Source: Bacteroidetes bacterium UBA4408
Lineage (GTDB): Bacteria; Bacteroidota; Bacteroidia; UBA4408
Length of the DNA: 13,473 nucleotides
Direction: 5' to 3'
Assembly: GCA_002389785.1 (NCBI GenBank)
Contig: DGQS01000162.1
Coordinates: 1 to 13,473, forward strand
Part shown: positions 1 to 5,722 of the stretch, piece by piece
Position numbering within the stretch: position 1 is the stretch's first letter
How the letters are laid out: each line of letters opens with the position of its first letter
The notes under the pieces: model-generated
Told to the model about the DNA's origin: nothing
The model's input: only the letters and a program-made list of their open reading frames with translations
Database searches by the model: none
Position numbers and translations under genes: made by a program

Positions 1-1401
1 ATTGGGATATACATAAAAGTCACCATCACTTAAATTCTTTGTTATTCCAGTTCCAAAATTACAGGAAGTAGAATTTCCAAGCAGGTTATTCATTTCTGTA
101 CACAAGTATAAATAATTTGTACTATCAATAAAATTCAGGGCACTACCCAACAAATTAGTTAATTCGTCAGGATCATTTTGTAAATGATAAAATTCTTCAC
201 CCCCGGCATCAAAACGAATAAGCTTATGACTTTTATTTCGAATGGCTTTTGCATCATCGGCATCAGGAGTGTTTTTAAACATCTCACAAAAAGACCATGG
301 TCGAATACTATCGACTTGGTTTTTAAGTATCGGCAACATGCTTTTACTATCCACCGGCTTATTTACAGGAATTGTATTTTTCCAAGTAGTGTCGCCCATT
401 AGTTCAATAACAGTGGCAAAAATATCATGGGTGTTAACCAATGCATCGCTTGCCCTTCCCGGATTACTTACCGAGGGTCCTGCTATAATTAATGGAACAT
501 GCACTCCATATTGATATACTGTACCTTTTGCTCTGTTTAAGTTGGCAATTTGTGCGGTGGCTGTTGCATTTCCATTATCACCTACAAAAATAAAGTCTGT
601 ACTATCCAGTTTATTCAATACTTGCAAAGAGTCAAATAAACGGCCTATTTCTGTATCGAGTGCCTGCAAAGCTGCTTTAAAATACAACTTAGGATTTTGT
701 TGAATGTGCTGTGCTGTACCGCTAAGTGTGGTATAGCTGTGCAAATTTAAGGGTGGTAAATGAAAAGGCGAATGAGGAGCATTAAAGGCCAACCATAAAA
801 AAAATGGATGATTTACCGGAATGGTTTTTAACCAACTCACAGCATTGTTAACATTCTCACTGGTTGCATAATTTGTGACAGTTGTAGGGGTGCCATTTAC
901 ATATTTGGTCCAATTGGTATAACTTGGAAGTGCACCTATAAATGGTCCTTCAAAGTGTGCATAACCCAGCACATTGGGAAATAGTAAATTACCCACCGGA
1001 TTAGGATTGTGTAAATGCCATTTTCCTATGTTAGCTGAAACTATGTTCGAATTAAAATTTGTGAGTAATCGCGGTAGAGTTAATTCAGCAGTATCAAGGG
1101 TTCCTGAACCTGCAGTGCTTCCAACAATATTCCCAACACCTGTTCTAAAGCTATAGCGTCCGGTAAGTATTCCTGCACGTGTAGAAGAGCAAACAGGATT
1201 CGACATTGCGTTTTTAAAGCGAACTCCTTTCGCCAGCATGGCCCTTAAGTTAGGAAGATCAACGGTATCTCCTGCATCTTCGTAAAAACCAAAATAATCG
1301 GTACCTATATCATCGGCAATAATTAAGACTGCGTTGCGTTGCGCAAAAATTACCGATGAATAAATAAAACTAACGATAAGTAAAATAAAATGCTTTCTCA
1401 T
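1..1401 (-). CDS. Secreted sulfatase (arylsulfatase family) with start of a T9SS sorting tail, 3' end cut by window edge
   Basis: This reading frame is open for 467 codons from ATG at 1401 to base 1 and continues past the edge. It begins with a signal peptide (about residues 1-20, ending VIFA). The sulfatase fold is clear: metal-binding Asp30-Asp31 near the N-terminus, the modification site Cys71 in CSSTRAGILTGR, Lys127 and His129 in GKWHLH, His210 in NAPHSP, Asp275-Asn276 in GDNGN, and Lys292 before a YGVHVPLI stretch. Family members hydrolyse sulfate esters, often of polysaccharides, using a formylglycine made from the motif Cys. The usual CxPxR motif has Ser in place of Pro here. The visible end, DGDFYVYPN, matches the beginning of a type A T9SS C-terminal sorting domain, so the enzyme is probably exported across the outer membrane. 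Substrate cannot be told. It is divergent from the repeat-protein gene at 1578. Confidence 0.9.
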   Translation of the reverse strand, partial: MRKHFILLIVSFIYSSVIFAQRNAVLIIADDIGTDYFGFYEDAGDTVDLPNLRAMLAKGVRFKNAMSNPVCSSTRAGILTGRYSFRTGVGNIVGSTAGSGTLDTAELTLPRLLTNFNSNIVSANIGKWHLHNPNPVGNLLFPNVLGYAHFEGPFIGALPSYTNWTKYVNGTPTTVTNYATSENVNNAVSWLKTIPVNHPFFLWLAFNAPHSPFHLPPLNLHSYTTLSGTAQHIQQNPKLYFKAALQALDTEIGRLFDSLQVLNKLDSTDFIFVGDNGNATATAQIANLNRAKGTVYQYGVHVPLIIAGPSVSNPGRASDALVNTHDIFATVIELMGDTTWKNTIPVNKPVDSKSMLPILKNQVDSIRPWSFCEMFKNTPDADDAKAIRNKSHKLIRFDAGGEEFYHLQNDPDELTNLLGSALNFIDSTNYLYLCTEMNNLLGNSTSCNFGTGITKNLSDGDFYVYPN

Positions 1402-1577
1402 TTCCTTCAATTAAAATTAATTTCCCCCTCCACTTGTTTAACTAAGACGACTAAGTTGACTCATTCCTTCGCAACTGGTTTAATTTAAATTTAACGCAAC
1501 TTTCAAAGCAATTAGCTCAAATCGTAACTTTTAAAATTTACCAACGTATAAGCCGAAAGAAATACACATTTTAAAAT
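1402..1577. promoter_or_regulatory. Divergent intergenic region between sulfatase and repeat protein, with a weak plus-strand promoter candidate
   Basis: This AT-rich spacer must drive both flanking genes. The best plus-strand match to a Bacteroidota promoter is TTTC (1500-1503), 21 bases, then TAACTTTT (1525-1532); each box is one base off the TTTG / TAnnTTTG consensus. It would give a leader of roughly 40 bases before 1578. On the minus strand no match with correct spacing was found. No Shine-Dalgarno is evident at 1578; a purine run (GAAGGA) sits too close to the ATG at 1401 to be a standard site. Confidence 0.25.
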
Positions 1578-2357
1578 ATGAATCACATTAAGTTTACTGC
1601 GCTAACTAAAATTATAGTCGGAATAAGCAGTATCCTACTTCAGGTTCAGCCTTTGTTTGCCATTGGCGTTTTTCCCGATGAAACTCTTTTCAAAAGCAGT
1701 GAGCCGTTTCCTACTGGTAAAATAAAATTCAGAGAAGATTGGGTGTATCATTACACGAATGGAAAAGCTGGAATTCGTCAAAAATCGGGATATGAACGTT
1801 ACGATGATTTTGGACTAAAAGTGGAAGAAGCTAAATTTAATAGTGATGGAAAGGCTGTTCTGGAAGCCACCTATACGTACGATGAATATGCAAGGGAAAT
1901 TCAGGCGATTGGAACAGAAAACAATGTTTCATTCTTTAAAAAATGGACCTATAACTTTGACGATAACAAAAAAATATTAACCAAAACGCTCTTTAATAAT
2001 TCAGTTAATCATGAAATGTGGATTTATAAATTTGATAGTGCAGGCAATATTTGTGAAAAAGTAAACTTTAATAAAGACGGTGAGCTCAACTTTAAATATG
2101 CAATTTCTTATACCGATTTTAATAAAACAAAGGAATTAATTGAATATGACACGAATGGAAAACCATATGAAAAGTGGCTGTATATTTATTCCGACAAAAA
2201 GCTAAATACTGAAGTAATACATTATAATTCATCAAATGAAGTGCTCCATAGGTACATCAATAAATATGATGAAAATGGTTTACTACAAGAAGTTCAAACA
2301 TATGATGGTGAAAACAAATTAATAGAGAAAACCCTATCAATTTATCAGTATTACTAA
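1578..2357 (+). CDS. Secreted protein of about seven degenerate ~26-residue YD-like repeats, function unknown
   Basis: The 259-residue product starts with a signal peptide (about residues 1-29, ending PLFA). After a linker (30-70) the rest, residues 71-251, is a series of about seven units of 25-27 residues. Each runs roughly aromatic-x-Y-x-(Y/F)-D-x-x-(G/N), then a charged strand with E, then (Y/F)-(N/D)-x-(D/N)-G. Examples are YERYDDFG at 72-79, WIYKFDSAGN at 148-157 and YINKYDENG at 226-234. This resembles the degenerate RHS/YD or beta-hairpin repeats of many Bacteroidota cell-surface proteins, so a beta-rich envelope or exported protein is likely. No catalytic motif, lipobox or T9SS tail is visible. 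I do not recognise a specific family and assign no function. The gene stands alone, divergent from the sulfatase and convergent with the di-heme enzyme gene. Confidence 0.8.
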   Translation: MNHIKFTALTKIIVGISSILLQVQPLFAIGVFPDETLFKSSEPFPTGKIKFREDWVYHYTNGKAGIRQKSGYERYDDFGLKVEEAKFNSDGKAVLEATYTYDEYAREIQAIGTENNVSFFKKWTYNFDDNKKILTKTLFNNSVNHEMWIYKFDSAGNICEKVNFNKDGELNFKYAISYTDFNKTKELIEYDTNGKPYEKWLYIYSDKKLNTEVIHYNSSNEVLHRYINKYDENGLLQEVQTYDGENKLIEKTLSIYQYY

Positions 2358-2466
2358 AGCACCAGAGCTATCGTTCGTCGCCACTTCCACAATTAATAGC
2401 CATATAAACTCATCAACTATGGATACTTGGTAGGTGCTGGTGTGAGTAAAACAAATCAACTACATT

Positions 2467-3495
2467 TTATTTATCATACAAAAGTTCCTTCGGATAAGCA
2501 TTTGATGGATTAAAGATGAATTTCTTATCCGAAAGACAAAGTAGAAAGGCAGTAATATCAACACGTTCATTTGGACTAAGTGGAATTCCATTTTTTAATT
2601 GAGCAGCAAGTGTTGAACTTTTTGTAATTCCAGTTACGTAATGCAGCAACACTTGAGGTAAATTTTTAAATCTTCCGTCGTGCATATAAGGATAAGTGTA
2701 TTCAATATTTCGCAAGGTAGGTACTTTAAATTTCAATGAATCGTTACCATCATGCGTCACCTTCATCCTGCCTAGGTCTTTTAACATTGTATCCAAAGGC
2801 AATCCATTATTTTGAAACGAATAATTCGTAAACAAGGGTTCGGTGTGACAGGACGAACAATGCAATTTAAATAATCGATAGCCATTTTTTTCTTGAGCTG
2901 TAAATTCTGCTGAATGCCGCATAACACTGTCGTATTTGCTTTCTGCGCTAACCAAACTGAGCATAAATTGCGAAATACATTTTAGTACCCGTTCGCCGGT
3001 AATTGTGCTGTCGTTGTATGCAGTATAAAATAGCTTGGGAAAGGGTTTATGAATTTGTAATTTTTGAATAACACGTTGTATATTTTCATCCATTTCGAGG
3101 GGATGAGTAATAGGAAATAAGGCTTGCATATCGAGGTGATTGATAGCACCATCCCACATGAAACTATTACTCCAGGCTAAGTTTACTAAGGCGGGAGCGT
3201 TTCGGTTGCCAATTTTATCGTCAATACCATGACTTAATGCATGATCTGTATGTGCGAAGGAAGCGTAGGGTGAGTGACAAGAAGCACAGGATATTTTATT
3301 AGTTCGTGAAAGTAAACCACTGTAAAAAAGCAAACGACCGAGTTTAATTTTTGAACTATCTAAGGGATTTCTTTCGAATGCATACTTTGGTTGTGGCCAA
3401 TTAACCGGAACTTTAAATAGTTCGTCAAACTTAGGTACAAAGGATCCTAAGATACAGGCGATGCTTAGGAAAGAAATAATTTTAACATACCTCAT
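2467..3495 (-). CDS. MauG/MbnH-type di-heme cytochrome c enzyme (cytochrome c peroxidase superfamily)
   Basis: The 342-residue protein has an N-terminal hydrophobic export segment (about 4-20) and two heme c sites, CASCH at 70-74 and CSSCH at 213-217, the two-domain layout of bacterial cytochrome c peroxidases and MauG. Other family marks are MWDGA (Trp114, the place of the inter-heme Trp), HPLEM (Glu134) and the stretch VPTLRN at 258-263 followed by PYMHDGRF. In classical peroxidases the high-potential heme is held by a Met downstream of this stretch; here LLHYVTG gives Tyr286 at about that place, as in MauG, which uses a Tyr ligand. That favours a protein-modifying oxidase over a simple peroxide scavenger, but this is inferred. 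It is the last gene of a five-gene operon and overlaps the MbnP-family gene by four bases (ATGA), so the two are probably translated together. The likely substrate is that neighbour. The periplasm is the expected site. Confidence 0.9.
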   Translation of the reverse strand: MRYVKIISFLSIACILGSFVPKFDELFKVPVNWPQPKYAFERNPLDSSKIKLGRLLFYSGLLSRTNKISCASCHSPYASFAHTDHALSHGIDDKIGNRNAPALVNLAWSNSFMWDGAINHLDMQALFPITHPLEMDENIQRVIQKLQIHKPFPKLFYTAYNDSTITGERVLKCISQFMLSLVSAESKYDSVMRHSAEFTAQEKNGYRLFKLHCSSCHTEPLFTNYSFQNNGLPLDTMLKDLGRMKVTHDGNDSLKFKVPTLRNIEYTYPYMHDGRFKNLPQVLLHYVTGITKSSTLAAQLKNGIPLSPNERVDITAFLLCLSDKKFIFNPSNAYPKELLYDK

Positions 3496-4184
3496 TTTAC
3501 TAAGTTAAAGCAACTTTTAGCAGTTGCTGAAAGTTGAATAGCCTCCCTACCGGGAGACATAATGTGAGCATGCTGCTTCACTACTTCAGAAGTAATAAAT
3601 TTTATAACATCAAAATTTAGCTTGATTGAATTCAGCTGTTTAATCTCAAATCGTAGAGTTTGCAAGGCATTTTCATTTTGCTGATATCCACCTAAATGAT
3701 AAACTAATCTTTTTGCTAAAGCATCTTTCGACTTATACAAGCCTTCAAGCTTTAAATTAATATATCCACTTTGCCAGGTCCAATACATTCCTTGAGTAGG
3801 ATCTAAATCGGCGCCAAATGCACCTGAAACTGAAGTAAGACTATCGATACCCAAATTAAAAACTAACTCATCGGCAACTAGTTGATCGGGAATATTGATT
3901 TTTACAAGACAGCTTTGAGGCTTTTCAATATCAATTAAATGAAAACTTTGAATTTCGCTCCATACCGGAATACCTTTGTTAAAAAATTGAATTCCTGATA
4001 TATAAAATTTAAGGAGTTCGATACAAATACTATCGTTTTTTAGGGAGAAGCACTTTTCAGCATGCACTGTTTGTTCGTCGGCTACCGGAAGCACTTCCAA
4101 CGTTAATAAACGATTGGTTTGTGAAAACAAATTGGTGGTATCAATCAATAATTGAACAAGCAAAATAAGTAAACCTCTTTTCAT
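3492..4184 (-). CDS. MbnP-family (copper-binding) exported protein, partner of the di-heme enzyme
   Basis: This 230-residue protein has a signal peptide (about 1-21, ending LFSQ). The family is recognised by FYISGIQ (60-66), LVFNLGID (107-114), MYWTWQSGYINLKLEG (133-148), YHLGG (162-166) and a C-terminal HAHIMS (205-210). In characterised MbnP a tryptophan is oxidised to kynurenine by the adjacent MbnH and the modified protein then binds copper. Here Trp135 and Trp137 are candidate modification sites, and His163, His205, His207 and Met209 are possible ligands; these residue assignments are inferred from position only. The gene starts one base after the stop of the periplasmic sensor gene and overlaps the di-heme enzyme gene by four bases. 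Its place inside a sigma/anti-sigma operon suggests it is made in response to an envelope signal, possibly metal. No methanobactin precursor gene is seen nearby. Confidence 0.85.
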   Translation of the reverse strand: MKRGLLILLVQLLIDTTNLFSQTNRLLTLEVLPVADEQTVHAEKCFSLKNDSICIELLKFYISGIQFFNKGIPVWSEIQSFHLIDIEKPQSCLVKINIPDQLVADELVFNLGIDSLTSVSGAFGADLDPTQGMYWTWQSGYINLKLEGLYKSKDALAKRLVYHLGGYQQNENALQTLRFEIKQLNSIKLNFDVIKFITSEVVKQHAHIMSPGREAIQLSATAKSCFNLVK

Positions 4185-4185
4185 T

Positions 4186-4641
4186 TTACCGCTTTCTTCG
4201 AGGTGGGCGATGAGAAAATAACGAAGCTAATTCAGCTGCCAGACTATCGAAATAAGTTAATTGTGTTGGGTTACACAAATTTTTTACGTCCTTAAAATGC
4301 GCGTAATTCACTTGCTCTATCTGCATTTGCATGACTCCAATTTGTTGAATTATTGAATCTTGAGCAGTGGGTATTGTATCCTTTATTAATTGGAGATACA
4401 ACTTGTTTTTAAGGGCATTTATTTTTGAATCCAGCTCATTTATTTGATGGCGGTGTTGTTCAATAAGTTGGTCAAATTTTTCAATTTGATTAGGTGCAAA
4501 TTGTAATCTTTCAATCATGTAATCGCGTGGGCCATGTTTTCCGGGAGGATGCGGTCGGCCAAAAAACAAGAACGCCATCAACAGAAGATTCACTAGTATC
4601 AACAAAACTACAGATGCTCCGAGTATTTTTATTTTATTCAT
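4186..4641 (-). CDS. CnrX/CpxP-like periplasmic metal-sensor protein, membrane-anchored
   Basis: The 151-residue product has one N-terminal membrane helix (about 7-28), a His-containing linker GRPHPPGKHGPRD (28-40), then long amphipathic helices (41-85 and 95-142) and a basic tail (HRPPRRKR). The helices carry the repeating pattern of the CnrX/Spy/CpxP (heavy-metal resistance) fold, with HRH at 63-65, HF at 115-116 and a final turn before NPTQLTYFD, the place where relatives have TPEQ. In CnrX, His, Met and Glu side chains of such helices bind Ni or Co and pass the signal to a small anti-sigma factor. The candidate ligands here are His31, His36, His63, His65 and His115; the metal is unknown. 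The gene overlaps the anti-sigma gene by eight bases and is followed after one base by the MbnP-family gene. The order sigma, short anti-sigma, sensor is that of the Cnr system shuffled within one operon. Confidence 0.75.
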   Translation of the reverse strand: MNKIKILGASVVLLILVNLLLMAFLFFGRPHPPGKHGPRDYMIERLQFAPNQIEKFDQLIEQHRHQINELDSKINALKNKLYLQLIKDTIPTAQDSIIQQIGVMQMQIEQVNYAHFKDVKNLCNPTQLTYFDSLAAELASLFSHRPPRRKR

Positions 4642-4906
4642 GATAGATCGAGTTTTGCGAAAGAATATGATACTGCTCGGCCAAATTCTCGTTACGATTG
4701 CTTTTCAATGCAGTATAGGTTGTAATTGCATTTAAAAGAAGCAGCACAAAACAAATTGCTCCAATGGCACGCAAGCTTTTGTAGGAATAAGTGGTTGGAT
4801 ACGACTCAGCTATTTTTTGTTTAATGCGTGTAAACAAAAAGGGAGAAGCTTCCACACGATTCAACTGTTCGAGCAGCGTTAAATTCTTATTTTCATTGGT
4901 ATTCAT
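4634..4906 (-). CDS. Short one-helix anti-sigma factor (CnrY-like in layout)
   Basis: This 90-residue protein has a cytoplasmic N-terminal part (1-45), one membrane helix (about 47-67, ICFVLLLLNA) and a short outer tail of about 23 residues. The N-terminal stretch LLEQLNRVEASPFLFTRIKQ (11-30) is the form seen in the sigma-binding segment of small anti-sigma factors, where a helix plus a P-x-L-x-x-R-I element clamps the sigma factor. Length and layout agree with CnrY-type proteins; there is no zinc-binding HxxxCxxC. It directly follows the ECF sigma gene (105-base gap) and overlaps the sensor gene by eight bases (ATGAATAA). The expected role is to hold the sigma factor at the membrane until the sensor changes state. 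Assignment rests on context and shape as much as on sequence. Confidence 0.7.
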   Translation of the reverse strand: MNTNENKNLTLLEQLNRVEASPFLFTRIKQKIAESYPTTYSYKSLRAIGAICFVLLLLNAITTYTALKSNRNENLAEQYHILSQNSIYHE

Positions 4907-4927
4907 AATTCTTGGTTTTATTCAGTA

Positions 4928-4948
4928 GGATGTGGTTAGCATACATCC
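4928..4948 (-). repeat. Inverted repeat GGATGT-N9-ACATCC upstream of the anti-sigma gene
   Basis: GGATGT at 4928-4933 and ACATCC at 4943-4948 form a perfect six-base inverted repeat with a nine-base loop. In the minus-strand transcript it would be a small hairpin ending about 22 bases before the anti-sigma ATG at 4906. It could affect translation of that gene or mark a protein-binding site. Confidence 0.45.
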
Positions 4949-4950
4949 GA

Positions 4951-4991
4951 CAACTAATTTTTCAAAACTTACACTTGCTACAAATTAGTTG
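4951..4991 (-). repeat. Perfect 10-base inverted repeat in the sigma/anti-sigma gap
   Basis: CAACTAATTT at 4951-4960 is the exact reverse complement of AAATTAGTTG at 4982-4991, with a 21-base spacer. It lies between the sigma stop (5012) and the anti-sigma start (4906). No T-run follows on the minus strand, so it is not a typical terminator; a processing, attenuation or operator element is possible. Confidence 0.55.
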
Positions 4992-5011
4992 CTGTAGTTA
5001 TGACGACCTTT

Positions 5012-5539
5012 TTATTCATATCCTTCGTTGCTTTTTAATTTTATTGCCAAATTCGTTTTTGCTCGCTGCAGCAATGACTCAATGGCTTTGTAACTCATAT
5101 TAAGTATTTCGGCAATTTCGTTGATAGATTTCTGTTCAATTTTATTTAATATTAAAACGGTTTTCTGATTGGGTGGCAATTGATCAATAAAATGAAAAAT
5201 ACGCGCAGTTGCTTCCTTATTTTCCAAAATAACTCCGGGATGATCAAAGTCCCGGTGATCGTGTTTGAGTTCGGAACTATCCTCGTAAAATAAAGAAGTG
5301 ATAAAAGCAAAACGTTTTTTTCGTTGCCGTGCCTTAATAAAATCGAGCGATTTATTAATGGTAATTCGATACATCCAAGTTGTAAATTTTGACTCGGCTT
5401 TAAAAGTATGCATTGAAAAATGTATGGATACAAATACGTCTTGCGTGATTTCCTCTGCATCTTGTACATTGTGCACATAACTTAATGCCAGGTTAAAAAC
5501 CAAATTTTTATGCGTGTTGTATAATTCTTCGAGATTCAA
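5012..5539 (-). CDS. ECF-family RNA polymerase sigma factor, TTG start
   Basis: The 175-residue protein has sigma region 2 at about residues 8-75 (LVFNLALSYVHNVQDAEEIT, then DVF, then FTTWMYRITINKSLDFIKAR) and sigma region 4 at about 112-165 (LPPNQKTVLILNKIEQKSIN, EIAEILNMSYKAIESLLQRA). Region 3 is absent, as in all ECF factors. The only start codon that keeps the full region 2 is TTG at 5537-5539: an in-frame stop lies at 5552-5554 with no ATG or GTG between, and the first internal Met is residue 43, inside region 2. It heads the operon with a short anti-sigma factor, a CnrX-like sensor, an MbnP-family protein and a di-heme enzyme, and probably directs transcription of these genes once released from the anti-sigma factor. 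It is divergent from the M1 aminopeptidase gene. Confidence 0.92.
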   Translation of the reverse strand: MNLEELYNTHKNLVFNLALSYVHNVQDAEEITQDVFVSIHFSMHTFKAESKFTTWMYRITINKSLDFIKARQRKKRFAFITSLFYEDSSELKHDHRDFDHPGVILENKEATARIFHFIDQLPPNQKTVLILNKIEQKSINEIAEILNMSYKAIESLLQRAKTNLAIKLKSNEGYE

Positions 5540-5557
5540 GGAAAGTACTTGTTAGGG

Positions 5558-5565
5558 CAAATCTA
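5558..5565 (-). promoter_or_regulatory. Candidate -7 box TAGATTTG for the sigma-factor operon
   Basis: On the minus strand 5565-5558 reads TAGATTTG, a perfect TAnnTTTG match. Transcription would begin near 5551-5554, just before the TTG start at 5539 and about at the in-frame stop, which agrees with that start. No clear TTTG -33 box stands at the right distance (the nearest, at 5600-5603, is too far), so an activator or another sigma factor may be involved. Confidence 0.4.
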
Positions 5566-5670
5566 ATTTAAAATTCAATTACTCTTTAACATGGCGCTTC
5601 AAATCAGTGGATGTTAACAGCTTCATGGGTATTTTTATTTGACTTACTTCGTCGAACTTTACAACCAAAA

Positions 5671-5705
5671 TTTGCTTCGCCCGATTCAATTAACTCCTAT
5701 ATTTG
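5671..5705 (+). promoter_or_regulatory. Bacteroidota promoter of the M1 aminopeptidase gene (TTTG-N23-TATATTTG)
   Basis: TTTG at 5671-5674 and TATATTTG at 5698-5705 are both perfect consensus boxes with a 23-base spacer, at the upper end of the usual range. Transcription would begin near 5710. This excludes the in-frame ATG at 5639 and supports the ATG at 5723. Confidence 0.6.
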
Positions 5706-5722
5706 GCAATTCAAAAAAAAAT

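Noticed and set aside
242..514. Plus-strand open frames at 184-402, 242-514 and 974-1156
   Set aside because: They lie antisense to the sulfatase gene, whose frame is open across the whole region and carries family motifs. Their products have no recognisable feature.
2358..2442. AGCACC (2358-2363) and GGTGCT (2433-2438) as a terminator between convergent genes
   Set aside because: The arms are short and about 70 bases apart with no T-run, so it is not a believable terminator hairpin.
4907..5011. Hidden methanobactin precursor or other small peptide gene in the operon gaps
   Set aside because: No short frame with a Cys-containing precursor-like product or start signal was found in this gap or at 5540-5722.
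5639..5722. Upstream ATG (5639) as start of the M1 aminopeptidase
   Set aside because: It lies upstream of the promoter boxes at 5671-5705 and would put 28 polar residues ahead of a clear lipoprotein signal.
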